Source: Lutibacter sp. (GTDB taxonomy: Bacteria > Bacteroidota > Bacteroidia > Flavobacteriales > Flavobacteriaceae). Taken from it: a DNA stretch of 35,618 nucleotides. The DNA lies in assembly GCA_018054895.1 (NCBI GenBank), contig JAGPIQ010000012.1, positions 1 through 35,618 of the forward strand. The letters are read 5' to 3'. Each line of letters begins with the position of its first letter. Positions within the stretch are counted from its first letter, which is position 1. Of this stretch, positions 16,076-23,488 are shown piece after piece. The notes under the pieces are model-generated. The model saw nothing but the letters and a program-made list of their open reading frames with translations, had not been told where the DNA came from and searched no databases. The translations under genes were made by a program, and so were the position numbers.

Positions 16076-18334
16076 TTATTTTTTTAAGTTAGACCCTTTA
16101 ATTAATACATCTCCTTTATCTATTATTACACCAGTACCATGATCTATAACTATAGGACATATGCCTTTTTGGTAGGTATATTGAAACACTGCACTACACA
16201 TTCTGCATACACCATTTTGGTCTTTAAAAGTGTATGTGTATCTCACCTTAATTTTTATTTTATCACAACAGCATTTTAAAGTAGCTAATGGTGGCAAACT
16301 AATATTTAAGTCGAATGAAAACGCGTTAGGATTTGCAAAATACAAAGTATGATGCGTGTTTCCTGATACACTCCCTGTTGCATTGCCAAAAGAACCATTA
16401 GATGTGCCCGAATTTCCGCTAATAAAATTCCCCCATTGTTTAGCATCTTTATCACATTTCATACAATCATCACTTACTTGTCTATCAAAACTTATAATTT
16501 CCGCTTTAGCTGCTACAATAGTACCTGATGTTGCAGGATTCATATCCCACCAATCTTGGTGAATTGATAAGGAACTAGTGGTAGCTGAATAGCTAGCGTT
16601 TGGCGATTGGTTACTATCAAAGTCTGCAACTTTATCACAGAAATCGCAAATACAAGATTTCAATTCTCCCATTTCGGTATCCTGACTAGTAAGATTTAAA
16701 TTTCCAACTTGATGTCCAGATACAGTGGCATAAACATCGCCACTATAAGTTCCTGAATAAGCAAAACTACCTGTGAAATTCTGTGTTCCACCAGCTGGTA
16801 TTACTATTGGTAAAGTTGGAGCAATAGAAAAACTAGAAATTGTTCCTGTAGAACTATTGAATGGCGCAATACTAGTTACGTTTATTGGACTAGAACCCGT
16901 ATTTTTTACAACAAAAGTATAACTATATTCCCCAAATTTTTCTTTACAATTTGCAGTTAATGAAACCGTAGTAAGCGCACCCGATGAAACCATAAAACTA
17001 CTAGTTGTTACTCCACAATCGCTAATTGCAACCATTTTGTAAACACCTTCGGTTAGTTTGCCTTTATCTAAGGTAGTTTCTATAGTGGATCCTTTTTGCT
17101 TCGCTTCTACAGAAATAGGTTTAAAACCAGTTTCTCTGGCTTCTTTTTCAAAATTTAAAGATTTTAATGCAGCATTATTAATATCATACAAACTTTTTAA
17201 ATTTTCATCTTTATTAAAAAAGTTTATATCGTTTGATATTTTGTAAATTTTCACATCAACATTCGTGTTTTTTGAACCTTCATTACTTAATAAAATTTTT
17301 ATATTTTCATTTACGTTCTGGTTACTTCCATTACTTGGCGAAAGTATTTTTACACATTTGTTATTTTCTGAATCCATTTCTTTAATTCGTATTGAACTAA
17401 AGATACTTTCGGTTGTGTTGCCATTTTCATCGTTTATAACAACTTGCTGTTTAATATTACTTCTTGATCTGTTAATATCAGCATTTGTAGATTCAGTTGT
17501 ACCATTCCAACCATCATCTCCACCAAAAGCAAAACTAAACCCAACATTAAACCCTAAAGCTGAATATGAAGTAGTTTTAGGCTCACCTTGTGCATATCTG
17601 CCATTTTGCACAAAATCTACATCATAAAACCCTTCTTGGTTAGCCTTTCCTATGGGTACTAAAGTACTTACTTGCGTTTGCATTTTTGGACCTAAAATGT
17701 AACTCGCATCTGCAAATAACCCTAAGTTTTTGGTTAGCTTATATTGCATTCTAATTTTTGGAGTAATAGCCAAACCACTTGTTTTAGTTTCTGGCAAGGT
17801 CCACAATTCTTTTTGAAAAGTTTGCCCATTATACTCGGTTGTTTGAACAGCACTTAGTTCACTTTGTGTCATAGAAAAATACTCTGCTAAAACCATAGGT
17901 GAAAGCGTAAATTTTTCTAACAAATTAAAATTGACTTGTGGCCCAGCTCCAAATCTAAAACCAGAGTTTCTTGTATCAGCACCTTTATAAGCCACAGCGC
18001 TTGAAGTTTGTCCGGCAATAGGAAATGCCATAGGCAAAGCTACACTTGGGTCACTAGTTCCTCCAAAATTATAGAGTCCTCCAATGTTTAATGCTAAATA
18101 GTTGCCAGTTGGTCCCCAACCTCTTTTGGTTAAAGGCAGTGAATAATCTAAACTAACTCCTGAAGTGTTAGTTACAAAAGCGTCTTTAGCCGTAGAACTT
18201 GGCATAATGCTACCAAAGCCTAAGGACAATGTTGGTTTAGGTAAAAGTAGTGTCCGCTGTGCATTTTCTTGCGCGCTGGTTTCAAATATTCCTCCAAAGA
18301 GAAACAAAATTAATACTGTTTTTAATGTGTTCAT
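16076..18334 (-). CDS. Outer-membrane barrel-like protein with Cys-rich C-terminal domain
   Basis: A 752-residue exported protein, first gene of the three-gene operon. The signal peptide ends near TSAQ (residues 18-22). Residues about 30-270 alternate short aromatic strands and turns (PTLSLGFGSIMP, SALGFNVGFSFAFGG) like an outer-membrane beta-barrel. Residues about 320-450 form a domain of unknown type. Residues about 455-545 look Ig-like (YSYTFVVKNTGSSPINVTSI). Residues about 561-725 form the Cys-rich domain shared with the next gene: Cys561, 563, 566, 624, 627, 688-690, 710 and 713. A barrel at the N-terminus followed by long extracytoplasmic domains suggests surface display. The family is not recognised. 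The start at 18334 gives a normal signal peptide. Confidence 0.7.
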   Translation of the reverse strand: MNTLKTVLILFLFGGIFETSAQENAQRTLLLPKPTLSLGFGSIMPSSTAKDAFVTNTSGVSLDYSLPLTKRGWGPTGNYLALNIGGLYNFGGTSDPSVALPMAFPIAGQTSSAVAYKGADTRNSGFRFGAGPQVNFNLLEKFTLSPMVLAEYFSMTQSELSAVQTTEYNGQTFQKELWTLPETKTSGLAITPKIRMQYKLTKNLGLFADASYILGPKMQTQVSTLVPIGKANQEGFYDVDFVQNGRYAQGEPKTTSYSALGFNVGFSFAFGGDDGWNGTTESTNADINRSRSNIKQQVVINDENGNTTESIFSSIRIKEMDSENNKCVKILSPSNGSNQNVNENIKILLSNEGSKNTNVDVKIYKISNDINFFNKDENLKSLYDINNAALKSLNFEKEARETGFKPISVEAKQKGSTIETTLDKGKLTEGVYKMVAISDCGVTTSSFMVSSGALTTVSLTANCKEKFGEYSYTFVVKNTGSSPINVTSIAPFNSSTGTISSFSIAPTLPIVIPAGGTQNFTGSFAYSGTYSGDVYATVSGHQVGNLNLTSQDTEMGELKSCICDFCDKVADFDSNQSPNASYSATTSSLSIHQDWWDMNPATSGTIVAAKAEIISFDRQVSDDCMKCDKDAKQWGNFISGNSGTSNGSFGNATGSVSGNTHHTLYFANPNAFSFDLNISLPPLATLKCCCDKIKIKVRYTYTFKDQNGVCRMCSAVFQYTYQKGICPIVIDHGTGVIIDKGDVLIKGSNLKK

Positions 18335-18488
18335 AGTTAGTAGTTTTAATTAAAGATTTATATAGTTATATCAATTGGCATTCATATTTAGCTACCCCCT
18401 TTTTTTATTTTATTTTAAGTTTTCTTAATTTAAAGACAAATTCTTTCTTCTTTTCAATAGTTTTAAAAATGTTTTTAGAAAATTGCGC

Positions 18489-18514
18489 AGATTATCTTGG
18501 CGTATAGATTATCT
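18489..18514. promoter_or_regulatory. Two identical 9-bp palindromes, possible operator
   Basis: AGATTATCT occurs at 18489-18497 and again at 18506-18514, 17 nt apart start to start. Each copy is itself a palindrome around the central T. The pair lies about 155 nt upstream of the barrel-protein start codon. A regulator-binding role is inferred from the arrangement only. Confidence 0.25.
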
Positions 18515-18663
18515 AATATTTAACACTTATTCTTTTAGGTAAGTCTATAAAATTCAAGTGTATTTTTAATCATCGCTTTCAACAATATTTACATTGCTCG
18601 TGAAATCTTCGATATTTGTATACCTCAAAGTATTGCTTGAATCTCTATAATAATTTGATTAAA

Positions 18664-18699
18664 TATAAGGTTTTTTTTATAAGTTTTACAAACCTTATA
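18664..18699. other. Hairpin with 10-bp perfect arms
   Basis: TATAAGGTTT at 18664-18673 pairs with AAACCTTATA at 18690-18699 around a 16-nt AT-rich loop. A T-run lies inside the loop side rather than after the stem, so it is not a standard terminator. The role is unknown. Confidence 0.4.
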
Positions 18700-18840
18700 A
18701 AATTACACCTTCAATATTAACCAAATGTATAGCGTCTCTTTGAAATTGAGAGGTGTGAAACGATTAACTGTTGAGTTCATTTGATTGAAGGTTTTCTTAA
18801 ATAAAAAACAATTAAAATATTATTGTTTTTGTTTTTAAGT

Positions 18841-18894
18841 TTTATCGCTTCAAAAATTGCGAGTAGTCGTATTTCTAAAAAATTGATTGAATAA
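18841..18894 (+). pseudogene. Fragment of the permease 3' end, copy 2
   Basis: Eighteen codons read FIASKIASSRISKKLIE and stop, matching the C-terminus of the permease at 12523-12576 (47 of 54 bases identical by eye; 5 of the 7 differences are silent or stop-codon changes). The preceding bases still read hydrophobic in the same frame (LLFLFLS), so weaker homology may extend upstream. There is no start codon or intact gene. It lies at the far end of the block holding the lysyl oxidase-like operon. Confidence 0.8.
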
Positions 18895-19149
18895 ATTTGC
18901 TTTTGCTAATGTTTCCCTCCAACTGATACAGCTGTTCAGAGATTCTAATTTTTCGTGAAAAACACCAATAATAGCTCGGAATTAATTAGCCTGTTAGATA
19001 CTTTGTAAGCTCAATATATTTATATTTACATTGAATTTATATTTAAAAAAAATATTACGAATTTCGTATTGTAAAATATATTTTTATAAATAGCTTGTTA
19101 TTCGTTTTTTATAAATTTTTTAATTTTTATGAGGTTCGTATATATATAA

Positions 19150-19164
19150 GTTAGCACCAATATT
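19150..19164 (+). repeat. Left inverted repeat bounding the OLD nuclease gene
   Basis: GTTAGCACCAATATT, about 26 nt before the ATG. It is the reverse complement of 21318-21332 at 14 of 15 positions. Confidence 0.7.
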
Positions 19165-19190
19165 AGAAGAAACCGTAAAATACAAGATAA

Positions 19191-21317
19191 ATGAAGACAA
19201 TTTTAGACCGATTCAAAGTAATTAATTTTAGATCTATTGAAGAAAGTGATTGGATAGAAATTTCAGATAATTCGTGTTTAGTTGGAACAAATGAAGCTGG
19301 TAAAACCAACTTATTATTAGCACTATGGAAGTTAAATCCTGCAAATAATGAACCTATTGTTCCTTTAAATGACTTTCCTAGAAATATTTACAGCAAGTAT
19401 AAAATTGACAATCACAGTAAAGATGTTTTTATAAAAGCAGATTTTATATTAGATGATAAATTCGCAAACGAAATTTCTTCAGAACTCAAATGTGATTTCG
19501 AACAAATTAAAAGAGTTTTAGTCCAAAGAAACTATGAAGGAAGTTATGATATAAGCTTTCCTTATTCAGAAGTAAGAAGTTTTTCTTCTGAAAGAATTAT
19601 TGGAATTCTTAATGGTTTTAAAAGTGAAATTGAAAAGGAAGATTTTTACATTAAAGAATCTGATGAAAACAAAAAAATATTAAATGATTTTATTGAGGAC
19701 GAAAAGAATAATTATACAGAAGATTACTTCAATAAAACTCAAGTCTTAGAAACTAATTCCAATGTGGATTTATTAATTGAAAATAACTTCAAACGTAAAA
19801 AAAATATCCCTGAATTTATTCAAGATAAATTGATTACTAAAATGTATTTTTTCATAAATGCATTTGACGCCAAACCTATAGAAACAAGTAAAGAAATAAG
19901 ACAAAAAATTTTAAAGAAAATACCTAAGTTTGTTTTTTATTCAGATTATGGAAATTTGGATAGTGAAATCTTTCTTCCTAGAGTAATTGAAGATTTAGAA
20001 AGAGATGATTTATCAGAATCAGCAAGAGCAAAAGTCAGAACTTTAGAAGTTTTATTTAAATATGTTGGTTTATCTCCTCAAGAGATTTATGAATTAGGAA
20101 ATGATAGAAAAGTAGTAGTTAAGACAATGGATTACAACAATAGAGTTGTAAGTACAGAAGAAGAAGATTTAAGTGAAGAAGAAGTTAAAGAATGGTCTGA
20201 AAAAAAGAAAGAAAGAGGAGTTTTACTCCGTTCAGCAGCAACAGAATTAAGTACAAGCTTTAAAAAGTGGTGGTTGCAAGGTGATTACATTTTTGACTTT
20301 CAAGCAGATGGAAATCATTTTAGAATTAATGTTTCTGACAAATTAAGACCTGAACAAATAGAATTAGAAGGAAGAAGCCGAGGTTTACAATGGTTTTTTA
20401 GTTTCTTTTTAGTTTTCCTTGTGGAAACTAAAGAAGAACATAGTAATACAATACTTTTATTAGACGAACCTGGCTTATCTCTACACCCTATTGCTCAATA
20501 TGATTTGGCTAAATTTTTCAAAAAGTTATCAGAAGATAATCAACTAATTTATACTTCTCATTCTCCATTTTTAGTTGATATGGATAATTTAGCAAATGTA
20601 AAAGCTGTTTATGTAGATTCTGAAACTGGAAGAACAAAAGTTTCATCGAATTTGAGATATAATGATTCAGATTCGGAAAAATCAATTTACCCAATTCACG
20701 CAGCTTTAGGTTTGACAGTTTCTGACACTCTACTTTTAGGTTGTAAGCCAATTTTAGTTGAAGGTCCAAGTGACCAAATATATTTGACATTAATAAAGAG
20801 ATTTTTAATTGGAATTGGTAAATTACAATACTCAAAAGAAATAGTTTTTATCCCAACTGGAGGGGTAAAAGGAATGTCTCCTGTTTCAAAACTAGTTGCT
20901 TCTCGTGATAATGAGTTACCTGTTGTTTTATTAGATTCTGATAAAGCTGGTGAGGATTTTCAAAAACAATTAAAGTCTGGTAAATATGTTGAGCAAAAAA
21001 ACAAAGTTTTAGGTGTAAAAGATTTTATTGGAGAAAATATTTATGAAATAGAAGATTTAATTGAACCTGAAACACTAATTAAAATTATAGATAAAAAATA
21101 TAGATCAGAAAATGAATTTGAAGATTTTCATAAAACTGATAAACCAATAGTTGATCAAATTGAAGCTTGGGCAAAGAAAGAAAATATTATAATGGAAAAA
21201 GGGTGGAAAGTTGAATTAGCAAGAGAATTACAAAATAAATTCGACAAAAATTTTAACAAAATTGAAGCCAAATATATTGATATTTGGAGTAAACTTTTCG
21301 AATCCTTATTAAAATAA
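19191..21317 (+). CDS. OLD-family ATP-dependent nuclease (AAA ATPase plus TOPRIM)
   Basis: A 708-residue protein with an SMC/ABC-type ATPase split around a long insert: Walker A GTNEAGKT at residues 32-39, signature-like LEGRSRGLQW at 392-401, Walker B ILLLDEP at 421-427 and the H-loop SHSPF with His457. A TOPRIM nuclease follows, with VEGPSD (Glu524) and LLDSDKAG (Asp582, Asp584) as metal ligands. OLD proteins cut DNA and act in phage defence. Class 2 members (GajA of Gabija) sit beside a UvrD-like helicase, but no such gene is adjacent, so this looks like a stand-alone class 1 or related type. The gene lies between two fragments of the permease 3' end and is bounded by a 14/15 inverted repeat. 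The family is sure; the defence role is inferred. Confidence 0.9.
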   Translation: MKTILDRFKVINFRSIEESDWIEISDNSCLVGTNEAGKTNLLLALWKLNPANNEPIVPLNDFPRNIYSKYKIDNHSKDVFIKADFILDDKFANEISSELKCDFEQIKRVLVQRNYEGSYDISFPYSEVRSFSSERIIGILNGFKSEIEKEDFYIKESDENKKILNDFIEDEKNNYTEDYFNKTQVLETNSNVDLLIENNFKRKKNIPEFIQDKLITKMYFFINAFDAKPIETSKEIRQKILKKIPKFVFYSDYGNLDSEIFLPRVIEDLERDDLSESARAKVRTLEVLFKYVGLSPQEIYELGNDRKVVVKTMDYNNRVVSTEEEDLSEEEVKEWSEKKKERGVLLRSAATELSTSFKKWWLQGDYIFDFQADGNHFRINVSDKLRPEQIELEGRSRGLQWFFSFFLVFLVETKEEHSNTILLLDEPGLSLHPIAQYDLAKFFKKLSEDNQLIYTSHSPFLVDMDNLANVKAVYVDSETGRTKVSSNLRYNDSDSEKSIYPIHAALGLTVSDTLLLGCKPILVEGPSDQIYLTLIKRFLIGIGKLQYSKEIVFIPTGGVKGMSPVSKLVASRDNELPVVLLDSDKAGEDFQKQLKSGKYVEQKNKVLGVKDFIGENIYEIEDLIEPETLIKIIDKKYRSENEFEDFHKTDKPIVDQIEAWAKKENIIMEKGWKVELARELQNKFDKNFNKIEAKYIDIWSKLFESLLK

Positions 21318-21332
21318 AATACTGGTGCTAAC
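21318..21332 (-). repeat. Right inverted repeat bounding the OLD nuclease gene
   Basis: AATACTGGTGCTAAC begins directly after the nuclease stop codon. Its reverse complement GTTAGCACCAGTATT differs from the left copy at one base. Confidence 0.7.
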
Positions 21333-21378
21333 AACTAAGCATTTGGCTTGCCAATAGGCTAAAGCTGAATGCTCTGTT
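21323..21378 (+). repeat. attC-like imperfect hairpin behind the nuclease gene
   Basis: After TGGTGCTAAC the sequence folds as GCATTTGGCTT (21339-21349) against AAGCTGAATGC (21362-21372), pairing at 9 of 11 positions. An inner GCC-AATA-GGC stem-loop lies within, and outer AACA/TGTT pairing closes near 21378. The span of about 56 nt and the order short inverse core, bulged stem, GTTGAC resemble an integron attC site. The core differs from the strict GTTRRRY/RYYYAAC consensus by one or two bases, and no integron integrase gene is present in the window. Confidence 0.4.
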
Positions 21379-21430
21379 GACTAAGCGTGATCGGAATTAT
21401 TTTGTTACTATGAGGATTTCGACCCAACTC

Positions 21431-21451
21431 GCACGAGTATCTTGCTCGTGC
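21431..21451. repeat. REP-like hairpin GCACGAG/CTCGTGC
   Basis: GCACGAG and CTCGTGC are perfect 7-bp arms around a 7-nt loop, much more GC-rich than the surroundings. A related imperfect copy, GCACAAGCA facing TGCTCGCGC at 21481-21502, follows about 30 nt later. The pair looks like a dispersed repetitive extragenic element. There is no T-run to suggest a terminator. Confidence 0.5.
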
Positions 21452-21510
21452 CTGCATAAAACTATCAAATCTGGTTTAAAGCACAAGCAAAATGCTCGCG
21501 CCAGCATAGC

Positions 21511-21618
21511 GAATTTAATTACAGCAACGTCAGTACTATTGCAATAACAATTTTAATTTTAGGTTTTATTGCTTCAAAAATTGCAAGTAGTCGGATTTTA
21601 TTAAAATTAGTAGCGTAA
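21511..21618 (+). pseudogene. Fragment of the permease 3' end, copy 3
   Basis: Thirty-six codons reading EFNYSNVSTIAITILILGF and onward to KLVA and a TAA stop, aligned without gaps to 12469-12576 at 89 of 108 bases. Most differences are silent or conservative, so it evolved as coding sequence before becoming a fragment, probably as another allele of the gene. It ends exactly next to the stop codon of the SdiA-regulated-type gene, the position expected for the original permease 3' end. Confidence 0.85.
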
Positions 21619-22341
21619 CTAATCTGGCTTTTTAAAAATAAACAAGCTTTTCAGTTTATCGCTCACCACATACATTTTATCATTTACAACTACAATTCCT
21701 TCTGGTTTTTTAACAGGGATTGTGTAAATATTCAACAATTTACCATGCTCATTTATCAAGTAAATCGCTTCAGATTCATCACTTAATAACCAAAAATTAG
21801 TTGTTTCGGCATCAAAACAAATGCCTGATAAATCCTTTGCGAAGGAAATTTTCAGGGTATTTAAAATAGTTCCATCAGCGGAAATATTTAAAATTTCTTT
21901 AGGAGATTTTTCGTTCAATAAATAATACGAATCATTTTTAGAATTATAGCAAATACCTTCCAAACCACTGTTTTCTTCTTTTTGCTTTCCTTTAATTTTA
22001 GTTTTAAATAATATTTTACCAGTTGTATCTATTTTAATCAAGGCTCTATTATCTTCATCAACCACCAATATATTTCCGTTAGCATCAAAGGTAATTCCTT
22101 CTAAACCTGATAACGTTGAAGGTATTTTGGCAACCATTTTCCCTTCCAAATTCGTTTTATAAATAAACTGTTTTCTGTCGCTTACTATATACAAATGATC
22201 CTTATAAAAAGCAATTCCTGAAGGTTCAGCAATTTTTAATTTCACTTTAAAAATAGGTTCTAACGCTTTTTTTTCAACGGAATCATTTCCACAAAAACTG
22301 AACGTCAATAAAATAAATACATAAAACAGGCTGTAATTCAT
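21619..22341 (-). CDS. SdiA-regulated-domain lipoprotein, propeller-like
   Basis: A 240-residue protein with a lipoprotein signal (lipobox FSFC, Cys17). The rest consists of repeated strand motifs of the NHL/SdiA-regulated type: EPSGIAFYKDHLYIVSDRK, LEGITFDANGNILVVDE, LSGICFDAETTNFWLLSD and PEGIVVVNDKMYVVSDK, about five blades. The domain is known from YjiK-like proteins. Its ligand or activity is not known. It starts 9 nt after dusB and is probably cotranscribed with it. It faces the permease block, with copy 3 of the permease 3' end touching its stop codon. Confidence 0.88.
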   Translation of the reverse strand: MNYSLFYVFILLTFSFCGNDSVEKKALEPIFKVKLKIAEPSGIAFYKDHLYIVSDRKQFIYKTNLEGKMVAKIPSTLSGLEGITFDANGNILVVDEDNRALIKIDTTGKILFKTKIKGKQKEENSGLEGICYNSKNDSYYLLNEKSPKEILNISADGTILNTLKISFAKDLSGICFDAETTNFWLLSDESEAIYLINEHGKLLNIYTIPVKKPEGIVVVNDKMYVVSDKLKSLFIFKKPD

Positions 22342-22350
22342 ACTATAAAA

Positions 22351-23331
22351 TTAACCGAATTTTTGTAAAACCTCATCCAAAGCATCATATACACCTTGCG
22401 CAGAATCTGATCGTACCATTTTTACTCGATAATCTCTAAAATCTGGAATTCCCTTAAAATAATTACTATAATGACGGCGCATTTCCAACACTCCAACAAT
22501 CTCTTTTCCTTTCCATTCAATTTCCATTTCTAAATGTCTACGTGCCATTTCAACACGATCCGCAACAGAAATATCTGGTAAATGCTCACCTGTTTCAAAA
22601 AAGTGCTTTACTTGTTTAAAAAACCAAGGATTTCCAATACTTGCACGACCAATCATAGCGCCATCCAGTCCAAACTTATCACGCATTTCCATCGCTTTTT
22701 CAGGAGAATTTACATCGCCATTTCCAAAAACTGGAATGTGCATTCGCGAATTATTTTTTACCTCAGCAATTGGCGCCCAATTCGCTTCTCCTTTATACAT
22801 TTGTTTACGAGTACGCCCATGAATTGAAATAGCAGCACAACCAACATCTTGCAAACGCTCCGCAACTTCCACAATTTTTATGGAACTGTCATCCCAACCC
22901 AAACGTGTTTTTACAGTTATTGGTAATTTGGTATGTTTCACCATGGCTTCGGTTAAACTCACCATCAAATCAATGTCCTTCAAAATTCCAGCTCCAGCAC
23001 CTTTACTTACTACTTTTTTAACCGGACACCCAAAATTTATATCAATAATATCAGGATTCGATTGTTCTACAATTTCCACTGTTCGCAACATAGAATCTAA
23101 TATTGCACCAAAAATTTGAATTCCAACAGGCCGTTCTTTTTCGTAAATATCCAATTTCTTTCTACTTTTTGCAGCATCATGAATCAATCCTTCCGAAGAA
23201 ATAAATTCCGTAAACACCACATCCGCGCCTTGTTCTTTGCATAATGCTCTAAACGGCGGATCACTCACATCTTCCATTGGCGCTAGCAATAACGGAAAAT
23301 CACACAACTCTATATCTCCTATTTTTATCAA
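22351..23331 (-). CDS. dusB: tRNA-dihydrouridine synthase DusB
   Basis: FMN-dependent reductase that converts uridine to dihydrouridine in the tRNA D loop. The 326 residues show the N-terminal TIM-barrel motif LLAPMEDVSDPPFRALC, the catalytic region INFGCPVKKV with the active cysteine about residue 100, the phosphate-binding GNGDV and IGRASIGNPWF motifs, and a C-terminal helical domain (RRHYSNYFKGIPDFRDYR). The start is TTG at 23331, giving the usual MIKIGDIEL beginning. The SdiA-regulated-type gene follows closely. Confidence 0.96.
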   Translation of the reverse strand: MIKIGDIELCDFPLLLAPMEDVSDPPFRALCKEQGADVVFTEFISSEGLIHDAAKSRKKLDIYEKERPVGIQIFGAILDSMLRTVEIVEQSNPDIIDINFGCPVKKVVSKGAGAGILKDIDLMVSLTEAMVKHTKLPITVKTRLGWDDSSIKIVEVAERLQDVGCAAISIHGRTRKQMYKGEANWAPIAEVKNNSRMHIPVFGNGDVNSPEKAMEMRDKFGLDGAMIGRASIGNPWFFKQVKHFFETGEHLPDISVADRVEMARRHLEMEIEWKGKEIVGVLEMRRHYSNYFKGIPDFRDYRVKMVRSDSAQGVYDALDEVLQKFG

Positions 23332-23386
23332 AGTCTAAAATTTTGGCAAATCTACTAATTATTTTTTATTCTTTAGTTTTCTGTGC

Positions 23387-23440
23387 GCCTGCCTAACAAA
23401 TAGGTAGGCTCCCTTGCAGGTCGGGCTTTGCGCTATATCT
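23387..23440. repeat. Dispersed-repeat-like element downstream of the GIY-YIG gene
   Basis: GCCTGCCTA and TAGGTAGGC form a 9-bp stem with one mismatch around ACAAA (23387-23409), followed by GCAGGTCGGGCTTTGCGC and a T-rich tail. The block is markedly more GC-rich than its surroundings. I recall similar strings in other Flavobacteriaceae intergenic regions, so it is probably a repetitive extragenic element. Confidence 0.4.
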
Positions 23441-23488
23441 TTTTTAAAGTTTCCTTTAACTTCCAAAACTCAATGTTACAACGTTTTG

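Larger units (their letters stand above)
18335..19190. other. Long intergenic stretch between the secreted-protein operon and the OLD nuclease gene
   Basis: These 856 bases are AT-rich and hold no convincing gene. They contain a pair of 9-bp palindromes AGATTATCT (18489-18497, 18506-18514), a hairpin with 10-bp arms TATAAGGTTT/AAACCTTATA (18664-18699), a weak AAAAACAAT/ATTGTTTTT hairpin around 18804-18830, and a 54-base fragment of the permease 3' end (18841-18894). The divergent promoters of the two flanking transcripts must lie here, but no exact TAnnTTTG box is visible for either. Confidence 0.6.
21318..21618. other. Repeat-rich intergenic stretch after the OLD nuclease gene
   Basis: These 301 bases hold no gene. 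In order they contain the right inverted repeat, the attC-like hairpin, unassigned sequence to about 21430, a strong hairpin at 21431-21451, a related imperfect hairpin around 21481-21502, and a 108-base fragment of the permease 3' end reaching the stop codon of the next gene. Confidence 0.7.

Noticed and set aside
12668..18334. Type IX secretion sorting domains on the three exported proteins
   Set aside because: None of the C-termini shows the conserved sorting-domain pattern. They end in an oxidase strand, a Cys-rich strand and a short Lys-rich tail.
18804..18830. AAAAACAAT/ATTGTTTTT inverted repeat as a terminator
   Set aside because: It is made only of A/T-rich bases with weak pairing, and no gene ends nearby that it could serve.
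19191..21317. Gabija GajA assignment for the OLD nuclease
   Set aside because: A GajB-like UvrD helicase gene should be adjacent. The next gene is a propeller-like lipoprotein on the other strand.
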